In this document: in pieces, positions 31,787-43,007 of the stretch
How the letters are laid out: every line of letters starts with the position of its first letter
How positions within the stretch are numbered: position 1 is the first letter of the stretch
Source: Orobanche coerulescens
Lineage: Eukaryota; Streptophyta; Magnoliopsida; Lamiales; Orobanchaceae
Reading direction: 5' to 3'
NCBI GenBank assembly: GCA_033398695.1
Contig: CM065802.1
Span: forward strand, 148,972,096-149,036,095
DNA: 64,000 bases
Notes under the pieces: model-generated
Database searches by the model: none
Told to the model about the DNA's origin: nothing
Seen by the model: only the letters and a program-made list of their open reading frames with translations
Translations under genes and position numbers: made by a program

Positions 31787-32010
31787 TTAACTGTGCAATT
31801 AACACTGGTTGCAGCGAAACCTCTGTTAAACGCTCCGCCTAATTGTTTAACGGCGGTTCCTAGCAATTGTTGTTATATTTCAGTTTTAACTATGATTTTT
31901 AACCTATGTTGTTATTTGTTATTTAACAGCAGTTTCTTTCAGCCGTTGTTGTATTGGAAAAAATATAACAGTGGTTTTTTTTACAACTTTTGTTAAAAAA
32001 AGAAAAAAAG
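31787..32010. repeat. Possible CACTA subterminal repeat region
   Basis: Words such as GTTTAACGGCGGTT, TTTAACAGCAGTTT, TATAACAGTGG and GTTGTTAT recur in about 200 bases. Dense short repeats of this kind are the transposase-binding region of En/Spm-type transposons. No terminal inverted repeat is seen. Confidence 0.35.
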
Positions 32011-33254
32011 TTCGGGAAATCCTATTTCCTAACCTGCTACAACCCAAATTCCAGTAAATTCAGCAACATACACTTGCAACCATAATTTTATCCAATTGAA
32101 CAGTACAACAATTTTATTACATTCAACAGTAACAAATTTCATCAACCGACACCAAAATAGCAACATGAGATTTTACTAAAGTAGAAGTTTGAAAAACTTA
32201 TGCTGCTACAACTGACAAAAGTATCATGTGTTGTGTGCAACTTCAAGATGATTTCTAACCTCCAAAAAAATATTGTGCCCATTAAGTTCGAATTTCAATA
32301 CTAACATCATCGAGCATCTGCACATATAAAAATAATATCTCAAAAATACAAATAATAATTACATAGTATCACAACACCTGCATAATATACAAACTGAAAT
32401 AACATGTTGCATAAGCAGTTAAATTACCCAATCGGAAGAGATTTAAACCTAAGTCATACTTTAAAATTTTAGATTAAGTTTAAATATATAATAATAATAT
32501 CACATGCAGACATTACCAAGTGCTAAATGAACAAAATAGAACAAAAACACAATGCTGATAAGAATCAGAGAAAAAAATCAAAACCAACACTAAAGTGCAA
32601 ACTTCTGAGAGGAAAAACTAAAATAAAACAACCCTAATTTAATACATAAACCCGGTATAAGGATAAATCCCGATCGTAAAACACAGCATATGGATCAACC
32701 CGGAATGCCAATATACCAACACATAATTGCAACACAAGACAGATGAAATGCATATTGATAGACATTCTCAACATCTCATCACAACAAAGAAGACATACAT
32801 ATAAATACACCCAACTAAAGATTCATTCTCGACAAAAACAACACGGAATAACCACACTCCCGATACATAAATTACACGTATTGCATATCATAAATTAAAA
32901 ATCAAAAGGCCAATTAACTCAGTACCTCCATACAACCATCAGGTAATATGTGCTCAAACTATGGTCCACATCCAATACATCATATAATACCCACACTCCC
33001 AACTTTCGACTTGTTTTATTACACTAAAAAGTCATTTTGTAAAAGCAATTATATAAAAATATCAGTAAATATCTAAATGTAACTAAATTGTATTACTTAC
33101 TTTGGGAATTATTCAACTAATCGCCTCATTTGATTTGCTTGTATGCATACCACCCATCATCTTAAATGAGGTCACGGTGTTGTTTGAAATATAACACTAG
33201 TTGAGATGACAATATACGATTTAACAAGTAAATATGCTACAAATTAAAGCTTAC

Positions 33255-33505
33255 CGCTGGACTACGAGTTTAATGCAAGCGTCGGGCTTAGGGTGTATCG
33301 AGCAAAACCACATGACCATCCTTTGTGTAGGTATAATGACCAAAAGTTTCCAATGGTCACTGAATGAACAAACATTATACAAGCAAATATGCAAATAGCT
33401 CTAATTTAGCGTGATCACAAAAAAATCTAATTTTCTTGCAAATTTACAAATACCTTCATAAAAGTATATAATTTTATATCAAATACACATACACATTTGA
33501 CACAC

Positions 33506-33592
<87 letters not shown>

Positions 33593-34700
33593 GTGCGTGC
33601 AAATATAGGATGAATTTTATAAATTTATACTTACTTATGATGGTAAGGTCCAAAGTATATCTGTTTCTTTGAATCACACATATGCTTAGTGATGTATCAT
33701 GAGATCTCTTCTCCCTTATTTCCCATATTTTGTATGGATTGGGGATCAGTATATCCATACAGTTCCTCGTTCTTCATGCCCACATGCAGTTTAGATAGGT
33801 ACTCATTTTGTTAAGCAAAAATATTTAATATTCAAAGCAAAATATGAATTTTGATAATTACATCAATATGCATGTAAAAAAATGACTTACAAAATCAAAA
33901 AATGTACAACTGATAAGCTAAGCCATGTAATGCTCTGAACATTCTCCAAAAGATCATTCTGATGTATGTACAATGAAGCATCACCAATACCATCAAAGAT
34001 GGTCGTACCCCACGACACTTATAACGGGTCACCAAAAAGACTCGGTGCAACAACAAACAAATCTTTGATGATGTCATCTTTGTGCCTCGACCCGTCATTG
34101 TGAGGAGCCTATTTCTTAGGTCAGGTATATTAATGTCCAATTTAATATATAGGGACATAAAAAGCCAAATATTACTATTATTAGTAATTTTTTTTAAGTT
34201 TGAATGGAAAATATCGAGGAAATATCGGAAGAAAACAAACAATAAACAAATTTATCTACAAATTCAAAAAGAGAATAATTATAACAAAAATTATTCTGGA
34301 GGACACCAAATTTTATTTTCCATTCAAACAAACAATTGTACTCCTCATCTCTTAATATATAATTCTTTTTAATATTTGAAGAATACAAAGGAAACATGTA
34401 CCTTGGTATAATTGGCAATGACAAGATTTTTTTAGCCATGCAATAAAGCCACCTAAAGCTTCCCCTCGGAACTTACCTCTTTAGTGGGCACAGGGACTTC
34501 GGCACAGGCATCTACAACCTCCTCAATCACTAGTTTAACCAAATGAGCAAGAAAAGAAGCACAATGTAGGGTAGAACCTCCCTGGTGAACTCTCCCGATA
34601 GCTACTAGACGGGGAGGACGCTCGTCCATATACTATCCAATCGATCACTGTCTCTAGTCGGGATCTCCTCTCCTGACGGACCAGAAGTGACATCGACACA
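33255..34700 (-). pseudogene. Ulp1-like (C48) cysteine-protease gene of a CACTA-like element, at least four exons
   Basis: Exon A (about 34700-34402): RLVAIGRVHQGGSTLHCASF, LVKLVIEEVVDACAEVPVP and ALGGFIAWLKK, resembling DUF8039. Exon B (about 34100-33891): DDIIKDLFVVAPSLFGDP and YIHQNDLLENVQSITWLS. Exon C (33801-33635): YLSKLHVGMKNEELYGYTDP, QSIQNMGNKGEEIS, a stop, YITKHMCDSKKQIYFGPYHH. Exon D (33359-33255): DHWKLLVIIPTQRMVMWFC and SIHPKPDACIKLVVQ. C and D join in phase through GTAAGT and CAG sites (AA + T = Asn) to give PYHHNDHW, with the catalytic His in HW. The later Asp and Cys exons were not found. Stops in B and C mark it as a pseudogene. Ulp1 proteins cleave SUMO; the role in transposons is unknown. 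Confidence 0.6.
33511..33600. repeat. (AT)n-(GT)n compound microsatellite
   Basis: About 20 AT units are followed by about 18 GT units with GTGC interruptions at the end, lying inside an intron of the Ulp1-like remnant. Confidence 0.95.
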
Positions 34701-34732
34701 ACTTCCTTTGTGCTGACACGGGTAATATATTC

Positions 34733-36729
34733 TGTAACACCCCCAAGACGTTCAGGGCATATTACAGTGCCGTGGACCCAACCCTTTGGAATCCACCAGG
34801 CTAACGCACAAACTCGACATCATGACTGATAAACATCATCAACATACAAACAATTCCCCAATTTTAAGGCATTCAAAACAAATAGACCGAACCTGACAGT
34901 AACAAATAAATCTTTCCCAAAACCGGGACCACAACAATTACAAGTCCCAAAGAAGAAAGTACTCGAGTACTGAAACAAATGACATAATTAATAAAATTAA
35001 AAGACAAGACGCCAAACAAACAACCATTGAACAGAATCACCCTTGCCCATCATCCTCGTACTGTCCGCATGCTCGTTTGCCTCCAAGACCTGTACCTGAA
35101 ATATAAAAGTATTTTCCCCATTTAAGGGGTTAGCGACAACAGCTAGTGAAAGTACAATCCATTTGAACTACCATTCTAATCAGATGAATTATGCACCATA
35201 ACTCATTTTAGAAAACATTTATATTTCGGAGTATTACGGTGCACGAGCACAAAACATGGTTCTCCAACAAAACATTTCAAAGGTTAACCGTTGGTACGAG
35301 ACTCACGGCCACCGCAGCCCGCAGGGGCCCCGTCGGACCATCCCTGTGTGGTTAACCCCAATTCACGATACACATACACACGGCCCTACGTATCCCCAGA
35401 CGTCCCGTAAGACCATCCCTGGGTGAACATACGCATTCACATCCGCAACATACACGGGAAGCCATAAATCAAATAGTAGAATATGCATACCAATGTAAAG
35501 TACTTGCCTTTGAGACATCTTCGACGAGACGGAAATTAAACGACGACTAGGAATGACCCAGAGTGAACACGTCCGCTCCTAAACGAGAGATTAACACAGA
35601 TCAGTCCTAAACTACATCAATAACCGAATGGAATACACCCACAACCCCGATTACCAACCATAACAATACACGTACAATCGATACGGGCGAGGGTTTTCAC
35701 AAAACCTCCCTGAATCGACAACTCACATACCAAAACTGATGAAAACGGATTGGGAATCACTCAATAACAGTAATCAATATGAAATATCACAACATAACTG
35801 AACAACTCGAGTTTAAATAGACCAATCCAGAAAAACCCCAAAATTGACAAAGTTAGGGTTCTAAGCCAAAATACCTTGAATTCGGATGGAAATGATGGAT
35901 TAGGATGATGGTAACTTCGTTCCGAGTAATACAATCGATAAATAAGGAACTCCACAGATAGCTCTCCACAAATCGCCCCAAGATCGCCAGAAATCACCCA
36001 AGGGATGAGAAGAGGTGAAAAATGACGAAAAAGGTACTGTTGCATCTTATTTATGCTAGGTATAGTTAGCGTGCGCTAATTATTGAAAATAATGCGCGCT
36101 AACGGGATCGCCAGTAGTCCAGTAGCTTATGTCTGGTGTTGTTAGCTTGTGCTACTACCGTTTAGTGCGCGCTATCTGCTAGTCATTAGTGTGCGCACGA
36201 AAGCTTAGCGCGCGCTACCTGTTAGTCAGAACCCAGAATTCGGAGTCCAGAACCTACTATCCAAAACACTGAATACATTAACGCACGCTATGACTAATAG
36301 TTAGCGTACGTTAACTATACACAAATAGCATACGTAATCAATCATAAATAGCATACGCTATTTATGCAGCAGTCCAGTAATGCTGAGTGCAGTTCACTGC
36401 TGAGGAAGGCACGAGACCGAACACGACTAAAGTTGGAATTCCAAGGCACATTTACTAAGTATTCGCATCGATGAATCTAAGCGCTAAAAGAAGGCACGAT
36501 TCCGACCATGCGACGGCTCGGGATACAGAAATGGAAGTAAGTTCCCTAAACTTTAGAAAATTACAAAATGACCCAAAATATCCAAAAATCATGATACGAC
36601 ATCGGATTATGAATCCGAAACTCACAACACAAATAACTCATACAGATTCATGGGAACAAGGAAATAACGAAATCAAACGATTTTTACGAGAATCGAACAC
36701 CATGCGACAAGATCATAACATAAATCATA
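34733..36729 (-). repeat. Gypsy-5 3' LTR, main part
   Basis: Read in minus orientation from 36729: palindromic words (36370-36067), TATA-like CATAAATAAG (about 36055-36045), a leader of about 1 kb, the GGTCCGACGGG words (about 35330) and CCCC/GGGG hairpin (about 35126-35112) also found in the other chromovirus LTRs, and the end TGTTACA at 34733. No gene is seen; open frames are short and unlike proteins. Confidence 0.75.
36045..36370 (-). promoter_or_regulatory. Gypsy-5 LTR palindrome array and TATA-like box
   Basis: TAGCGTGCGCTA lies at 36067-36078, TAGCGCGCGCTA (perfect palindrome) at 36206-36217, and degenerate forms near 36162, 36279, 36302 and 36350. The minus-strand TATA-like box CATAAATAAG lies about 15 bases downstream of the last copy, as in gypsy-2. 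Confidence 0.65.
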
Positions 36730-38703
36730 TGTTAGGAGTATGCCCTCGAATGCCACTCAGCGGATGTTGAGTGAGGGCATTGTACTTGTTATTATGTAAA
36801 TCATTATCATAAGGCAATTGTTTGTTTCTTTATTTACCGGCAGTTACCGGCATTCCTAACTCGTAAATATATATATAGAAACTAGTCCGTGTATTTGGGA
36901 GCAAAACATTCCACTCCTTATTGGATAAAGGGGATCGGCACTGGAAAGGTTTATAGCTCAAATACTTAATCATTTGCAAGTCGATGAAACTTGACTGGGC
37001 GTTAAGTTTATGTGAAGACTTGTATGACGTGTTCTTTGATATGGAAAGTGCTTGTCGAACACTAATGGTTAGTGGGAGCACACGTTACAGGTATGCAAAT
37101 TGGATTAGTATACTCGAACCGACTCACCCTCGATTCGTCACACGGATTTCATTCCGGGACAGTCAATGACGGAATCGAAAGGTTGTGATAGGTATTCGTG
37201 AACCTTAGACTTGAGGATTTGGTAGGGATGTGCTTGTGACGTAAAGATTTTCATTAGAGTTGTTCGACCCAGAAAACCGGAAGGTGGGGGTCAACCTCGA
37301 CGTGCATCTTGACGGGCAGGTAGGAGGTCCTACTAAATACCAAGATAGAATTCTTTCTCCTGTTAGTGAACGGGTTATTTGTCCTATGCGGTTATTGGCA
37401 GATGAGATCATAAGTCTTTGGACAAAGCATTGGAGCTAGTTGTATTGGATACACGAGAGCTCGATGATCTCGATTTGCATTAACTCATGCATAGCGTCAA
37501 GTGAAGATAGGGTTTGACTGACCATGACCCTATAACTTGATCGGGACATTTGAAAGAAGGGTTTATTCGTATACTGGTATTCACGACAGAATGGTTCTTG
37601 AATGATCCCAATCATTCGTTCTCAGTTGGGATACAGTGTAGGCCGCCAGGCTGGGTAGGTGGTGCTACTACTCTTTGGTTCCTCCCATTGCTAACTGAGA
37701 CGGACCTACCGAGTCGCGCTATAGGATTGACGATGGAATGAATCGAGCTTATTCTCTCATTATGTATATTATATATTGGATATCTAATTAATTGGGAAAT
37801 TGGATGTCTCAATTGATTTATTGGATAAATTAATTTATGGACTAATGAATTAAATAAATTACTGGGTAATTAATTAATTCATGAATATAATTATTTCTTG
37901 AAAAAATCAATTATATTATTTTGTATTTGATATAATTAATTAATTAGATTAATTAATTGATATAAATACATCGGAATAAAATTGGATTTTATCTGTTTGG
38001 ACTCATGGGAGTCCGATACGAACCGAACTCGTCCGATTTCTTTATGTTGGCTGCCCCCCTTTCACCTACCATCCACAGTCTTTGTTTCCATTTTTAAATG
38101 GAAGACAATAACTTTGTGGGCAATCTCTCATGTGTAATGAGTTGTGTCATGTGGGTTGAAGTATAATAATAGGTGAAGACTTACTCTAACACAATACTTG
38201 GTTGTTTCACCCGTGAAAAGAGAGTAGAGAGAGAAACATTTTTTCTCTAAGTCTTCATCTTTTTCATTTCATATCTTGAGTTCTTCTTGGAGAAAATTAA
38301 ACACATATTGAGAGATTGTGAGTTATACACTTGGAGTGTTATAATCACATTTTCGATTAGCTCCTATATACTTGTTGTAGTTGTATCCTTAGAGGATGAG
38401 GTATAGTCGTTCCGGTCGTTTCTCCGATGTGGCAAGTAGAGACGCGGTACTTTTGTCGTTGGATCATCCAAGAGCTTGGAGCGGATTGGAATCGTAGGGA
38501 GATCGCCTAAAGCTTGGGGAAACGCTTTCTCGTATATCACCATTTAATTAGTGGACTACGAGGGTATGATTTCTTATCTTCCTTGTTTTCGTTTTTATAT
38601 TCGTATATACATAGCTCGATCGATCCTCGTAGGGATTCAGATCGAATTAATTTTCATTTTACCGCTTCTACTGGGCCTTCGTTTTTGGCACCGAATCCCA
38701 ACA
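36730..38703 (+). repeat. Copia-C 5' LTR
   Basis: It starts TGTTAGGAGTATGCC and ends GAATCCCAACA. A probable TATA box GATATAAATAC lies near 37969. It carries the usual run of AATTAATT repeats (37780-37970) and a CT/GA-rich leader. It is colinear with the 3' copy at 52349-54320. Confidence 0.88.
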
Positions 38704-40334
38704 GTGGTATCGGAGCGTAGGTCTTACGATCGTATATACGATATTTGGCATTTGGAATGATTGATTGGATGGTGTATCCTTTGGAATCATAATCGTATTA
38801 ATCGTTGATTTTCTATTTTTCATCTAAAAATTATTTTTCATGATTTTATGTTACAATATAAATCTATTTTTCTTTTGAAAAACTTATTTAATATGTAATA
38901 TAAAGATCAAAAAAATAATATTTTTAGAATCGGGGCGAAAAAATGAGCCGAAAACGTAAACGGACCCATGAGCTTGGAGCTGGCCGGGCGCTGCCTCGTG
39001 GTCCCAAGCAGCGGATCACGATCCGGCCTCGCCCACTCGCTGAATCCCGCTGGCCGCTCGTAGTGGATCGCGATCCAGCGCCTCCCGCCGCAACTTGGCA
39101 AGGTCGCTTGGCCCGGCCGTGTTTTTCGATTCTGTTTTTTATATTTCGTTTGGAAATTAATTTCCCACAAATTAAATTGGATTTAATTTGACTAAGATAT
39201 AATTATGGTAATTTTATTATTAGGGGAATTAATTTAATGAAATATTTTCTCATCTGGAACAAGTTAAGATTAACGGTTGTTTGAATTAATTGGATTAATT
39301 CATTTGGATGGATTAAATTATATTGATTGGATCAATATATAGATTAATTATGAATGCCATTTATTTAATGTGTTTGATGCATTATTTTTGAATGGTGATG
39401 TGGTTAATGGACTTAGTTTTGAATCGTTCGGTTTTATTCGATTGGGTTGTAAGGGCCATTTCGAGCCTATTTATTTTACTAGAAATATTTGTATCTAGGA
39501 TGCAATTTTTCAATGTAAAATTTATATGTAATGACGAAGACCGGAGGAAGATCCGTTCGAGAAGATGAAGATTTAAGAACGAAGACTTGTAATTAGATTA
39601 CAGAGTTTTTTTATTCTTGAAACGGTCCATGAACTACATGTTGGTAGCAACTAGGTTTTGAATGTTTATTCATATTGTATGAATGCAGAAACGTGCTTAA
39701 ATGAATTAATATGCAAAGTGTAACATTAATCGCGAAAATTCTCCCACGACAAATTATTAAGTTTATAAGGTTTCAAGGTTTTCCTTCCCTCCATCGAGCT
39801 TTCGAAAAATTAAAATCCAAACTGGATGTGTTACGCTTCCGAGTTATAGGGTTAGTCGTTCGGGGAGGATGGATAAATTACTGGGAGCGCATTGGATGCC
39901 TTCGGTTGGAGTAAATTTTATCCCTAGAAACCTGATAGATTGTCGGATAAGATTCAATTGTGAAACTGATTTGCGTCAATGGTATAAACTTAACTTCTTC
40001 ACGAACCATAGAAACCGTATAGGTTGAGGGGAGTGAACAAGGGGAAAAAGAAGATTGAATCATCCATTAGATGGGTTGGTGTTAGACACCACTTTATGAA
40101 AATTAATAGACTAGAAACCTGACGGTTGCCCTCTATTAAAATTTATAAAGAACTCGATCACCACTATGAAGTAGAGCGAACGATACTTCCGGATTTCACA
40201 TGGGAGTGTGTTATTCTGATAAAAACAGTGGGAACTGGGTTAAAGAATAGAAAAGACCTTAGTTCTATACTCAGATCATAATTGAATGAGTCACTAATTA
40301 ATCTATCATACTTAATGTAGACGTAACTCTCAAT
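38704..40334 (+). other. Copia-C primer site and untranslated leader
   Basis: TGGTATCGGAGC at 38705-38716 is the tRNA-iMet-type primer site (one base from TGGTATCAGAGC). The 1.6 kb leader has no gene. It contains a GC-rich stretch (38945-39120) with two 12-base words, GGATCACGATCC (39013-39024) and GGATCGCGATCC (39065-39076, perfect palindrome), then AT-rich sequence up to the gag ATG. Confidence 0.75.
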
Positions 40335-41583
40335 ATGACAATGAACCCGCTCGCAATTCTACTCGAAAAGAACACCTTGATCGGACCTAACTTTGTGAAT
40401 TGGCTCCGCAATCTGATGATAGTCCTCAGTATAGAGGCATTGGGATACGTCTTGGAGACGGATATTCAGGCGCCTCCAGTGCGGACTAGAGCCAATCAGG
40501 AAGAGATTGAAAACCACGAAAAGTGGGTTAAGGATGACGTAAAAGTCAGTGCTTATATGATGGCTTCTATGTCTAATGAGTTTCAGAGAGCTCATGAGAA
40601 AATGACTTCTGCTAGGCAGATTTTATCTCACTTAACCGAGATTTGTGGTGAGCACAGTCGAACTGCTAGATATGAGATATCCAAGCAACTGTTCGGTGCA
40701 AGGATGAAGGAAGGTGAGAAGGTTGGGGACCACGTCCTCAAAATGATATCTATGATCGAGAGGTGGGAGGCTCTTGATTTTAAGATGGATACTTCTCTGC
40801 AGACCGACCTTATCCTATAGTCTCTCCCTGATTCCTTCTCACAGTTTGTTATGAACTTCAACTGCAATGAGATTGCATGCAACTTAGCAGGGCTAATGAA
40901 CAAACTGGTGACCGCTCAGTCTCAGATGAAGACTCCGCTAATGAAGGAGTCTGCCCTTATGATTTCTTCTGTATCTCAGAGGTCCAGGAATAAGAAGAAA
41001 AGGACCAAGAAGCGGACGGGACCACAAGTCAAGGAACTCAAGGGTAAGGGCAAGGCCCCGATGGTTCCGAAGAGCAAGGAGAAGGACGCTTGTCTCAAAT
41101 GCGGTGAGCTGGGCCACTGGGCTAGATACTATCCCATTCTTCATGGCACTTCAGGTACAGAACTTTTAGTTTTGGAAACAAATTATCCTGCTACAGTATT
41201 TTCTACTTCTTGGATACTGGATTCTGGTACTAGTTCTCATATTTGTACCATAAATCAGGATCTGGAACAAAGTAGGAAGCTTGGAGTTGGGGAAGTGATG
41301 ATTACTATCGAAAGCGGGCATAGTGTCGAGGCAACTGACATAGGATCACTTCTTTTGGGTTTAGAATCCGGCTTTGTTTTAACTTTATAGGATGTACTTG
41401 TTTTGCCCAAGGGGCATAAGAACATTGTATCCATTCCGGTCATGGATCGTAAAGGCTTTTCATTTTTCATTGGTGATGGTTCCTACAAAAATTTATTTTA
41501 AAAATAAACTAGTGGGCACTGCTACATTGTTAAATGGACTGTATCATCTAAACCTCAGTAACAAAGTCGTTGTGAATACTATG
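40335..41583 (+). pseudogene. Copia-C gag and protease (broken)
   Basis: Gag starts MTMNPLAILLEKNTLIGPNF (ATG 40335) and holds the retrotran_gag_2-type region (EICGEHSRTARYEISKQLFG, KMISMIERWEALDFK). A TAG at 40818 interrupts it, after which FVMNFNCNEIACNLAGLMNK continues in another frame. The zinc knuckle CLKCGELGHWARYYP has lost its last Cys (Tyr instead). The protease site is WILDSGTSSHICTI (near 41210). A stop at 41388 and frameshifts follow. The frame is then cut in the pre-integrase region (NKVVVNTM) by the Tat insertion at 41584. Confidence 0.85.
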
Positions 41584-42459
41584 TGATGTCACCGAGCTGA
41601 TCGGTCACCAAGAACCGGGTTAATCTTAGGATTTTAGCTAAGAAAACCCGAAATGTATGAAGTAGTGTCTTTCTCTCTCTCTAAAGTATGCTGTAATCTC
41701 AGAATGTGTATCCCCAATGAAACCCCCCCTCTCCCTTTTATAACAGGGAGGTGCCTTATTCTCTAAGATCTTCCCTGATTTTTAGAGCAGATCTCGGATA
41801 TCCAGGGATTCAGGCTGCGATTTCCCATCCCTGGATTTCCGGGATTGCAAGGTATGGGCTCTCAATCCCTGGATCTCAGGGATTCTGTCAGGTGAGTCAG
41901 GATCTTCTTTCCCGAGACTTCGACCTTCATGAGCTCGGTGGCCTTAGGTCGGCTTATTCCTATTCAAATCCGTAGGTCGGGGGACCTTTGAGGTCGGCAA
42001 CCTTTTAACAGATGTCACAGGTCAACAGGGCCTCCGAGGTCGGCGCCCTTCTAACAGATGTCACAGGTCAGCGGGGCCTCCGAGGTCGGCGCCCTTCTAA
42101 CATATGTCACAGGTCAGCGGGGCCTCCAAGGTCGGCGCCCTTCTAACAGATGTCACAGGTCAGCGGGGCCTCCGAGGTCGGCGCCCTTCTAATAGATGTC
42201 ACAGGTCAGCGGGGCCTCCGAGGTCGGCGTCCATCTAACAGATGTCACAGGTCAGCGGGGCCTCCGAGGTCGGGAGACCTTTGAGGTCGGCAACCTTCTA
42301 AAGAACCTTGAGGTCGGCATCCTCTTGTCTAAGGACCTAGGTCGGACTTTATTACTCTAAGAAAACCTTTCCTTACTAAGAGGTCGGTACTCCGGCTTAT
42401 ATTAATCCATATTTTAAACCGGGTTTTCAGGGAGCATACATTCGACGTCCTATCAACCA
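41584..42459 (-). repeat. Tat 3' LTR
   Basis: In minus orientation it starts TGGTTGATAGGACGTC (42459) right after a purine tract and ends GGTGACATCA (41584), 876 bases. U3 contains a 46-bp tandem array (42280-42014) and the TATA box CTGTTATAAAAGGG (about 41747-41734). Confidence 0.78.
42014..42280. repeat. 46-bp tandem repeat in the Tat LTR
   Basis: Six copies with an exact 46-base period have GTCACAGGTC words at 42014, 42060, 42106, 42152, 42198 and 42244. Each unit contains CAGATGTCACAGG, GGGCCTCCGAGGTCGG and CGCCCTTCTAA. It lies upstream of the LTR TATA box in minus orientation. Confidence 0.93.
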
Positions 42460-42472
42460 GTCCCCCCTACTC
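42460..42472 (-). other. Tat polypurine tract
   Basis: On the minus strand AGAGTAGGGGGGAC directly precedes the LTR start TGGTTGATAGG. Confidence 0.75.
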
Positions 42473-42760
42473 TAGTCGAGCTGTAAGACCGAGTAGAGTA
42501 AGATTTGTTTATAATCTGACGACCTTGACACAATAATCCTTGGGATTCCCATTCCTAGATAACGAGGTTCCTCGGATTTCATGTGCTATAATATCCCCGT
42601 CTTTTCCTTTCCCCGCCTCCCAAACGTCGCGTCTATAGTCAAGTCCAGGTGTCGACCTGCTATAGGTCAGATGAGGCGGTGCCAGATCCCAGCCGTTCTT
42701 TTACAAGAGGCATCGGACGCTCCAGATCGCCCGCTATCTTCTTGATTTTCGCCCTCCTTC

Positions 42761-42770
42761 TCTATAAGTA
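42761..42770 (+). promoter_or_regulatory. TATA box for the antisense ORF
   Basis: CTCTATAAGTAGG lies on the plus strand about 240 bases before the antisense-ORF ATG (43008), with a CT-rich leader between. This suggests the antisense gene has its own promoter opposite to the element's main transcript. Confidence 0.5.
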
Positions 42771-43007
42771 GGAATCCTCTACCCCCTTCAGCCATTTCGG
42801 CTCTTCTTCCTGTGACATACTAGTGTGAGGGTATTCTGGCGACACTTGCGACCTTGGTTTCCTGCCTTCGGTGGTGCTTCCACTACCTTTCTCCGGCGAT
42901 CTTCCACCCAATCCCATGGGTATGTTCATCTAAACCCCCCTTTAGTTTTTCTTTTGGTTTGTTACCGCTTTTTCCTTTTCTTCTTCCTCCATTTTCTTCC
43001 TTTTATT

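Larger units (their letters stand above)
31787..34732 (-). mobile_element. CACTA-like DNA transposon remnant with Ulp1-type exons
   Basis: Minus-strand exons between 34700 and 33255 encode a protein with a DUF8039-like block and an Ulp1-like cysteine protease, a combination found in plant CACTA-associated genes. At the downstream end (31787-32010) short words related to AACAGCGGTT and GTTGTTA recur in both orientations, as in the subterminal repeats of CACTA elements. The terminal CACTA sequence is not visible because a copia LTR (left) and gypsy-5 (right) replace the ends. The interval 32010-33240 is AT-rich with no gene I can recognise; the missing last protease exons may lie there. Confidence 0.5.

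Noticed and set aside
33474..33758. A 94-codon frame with HTHTHT and YIYIYI runs
   Set aside because: It is translated from the (AT)n-(GT)n microsatellite.
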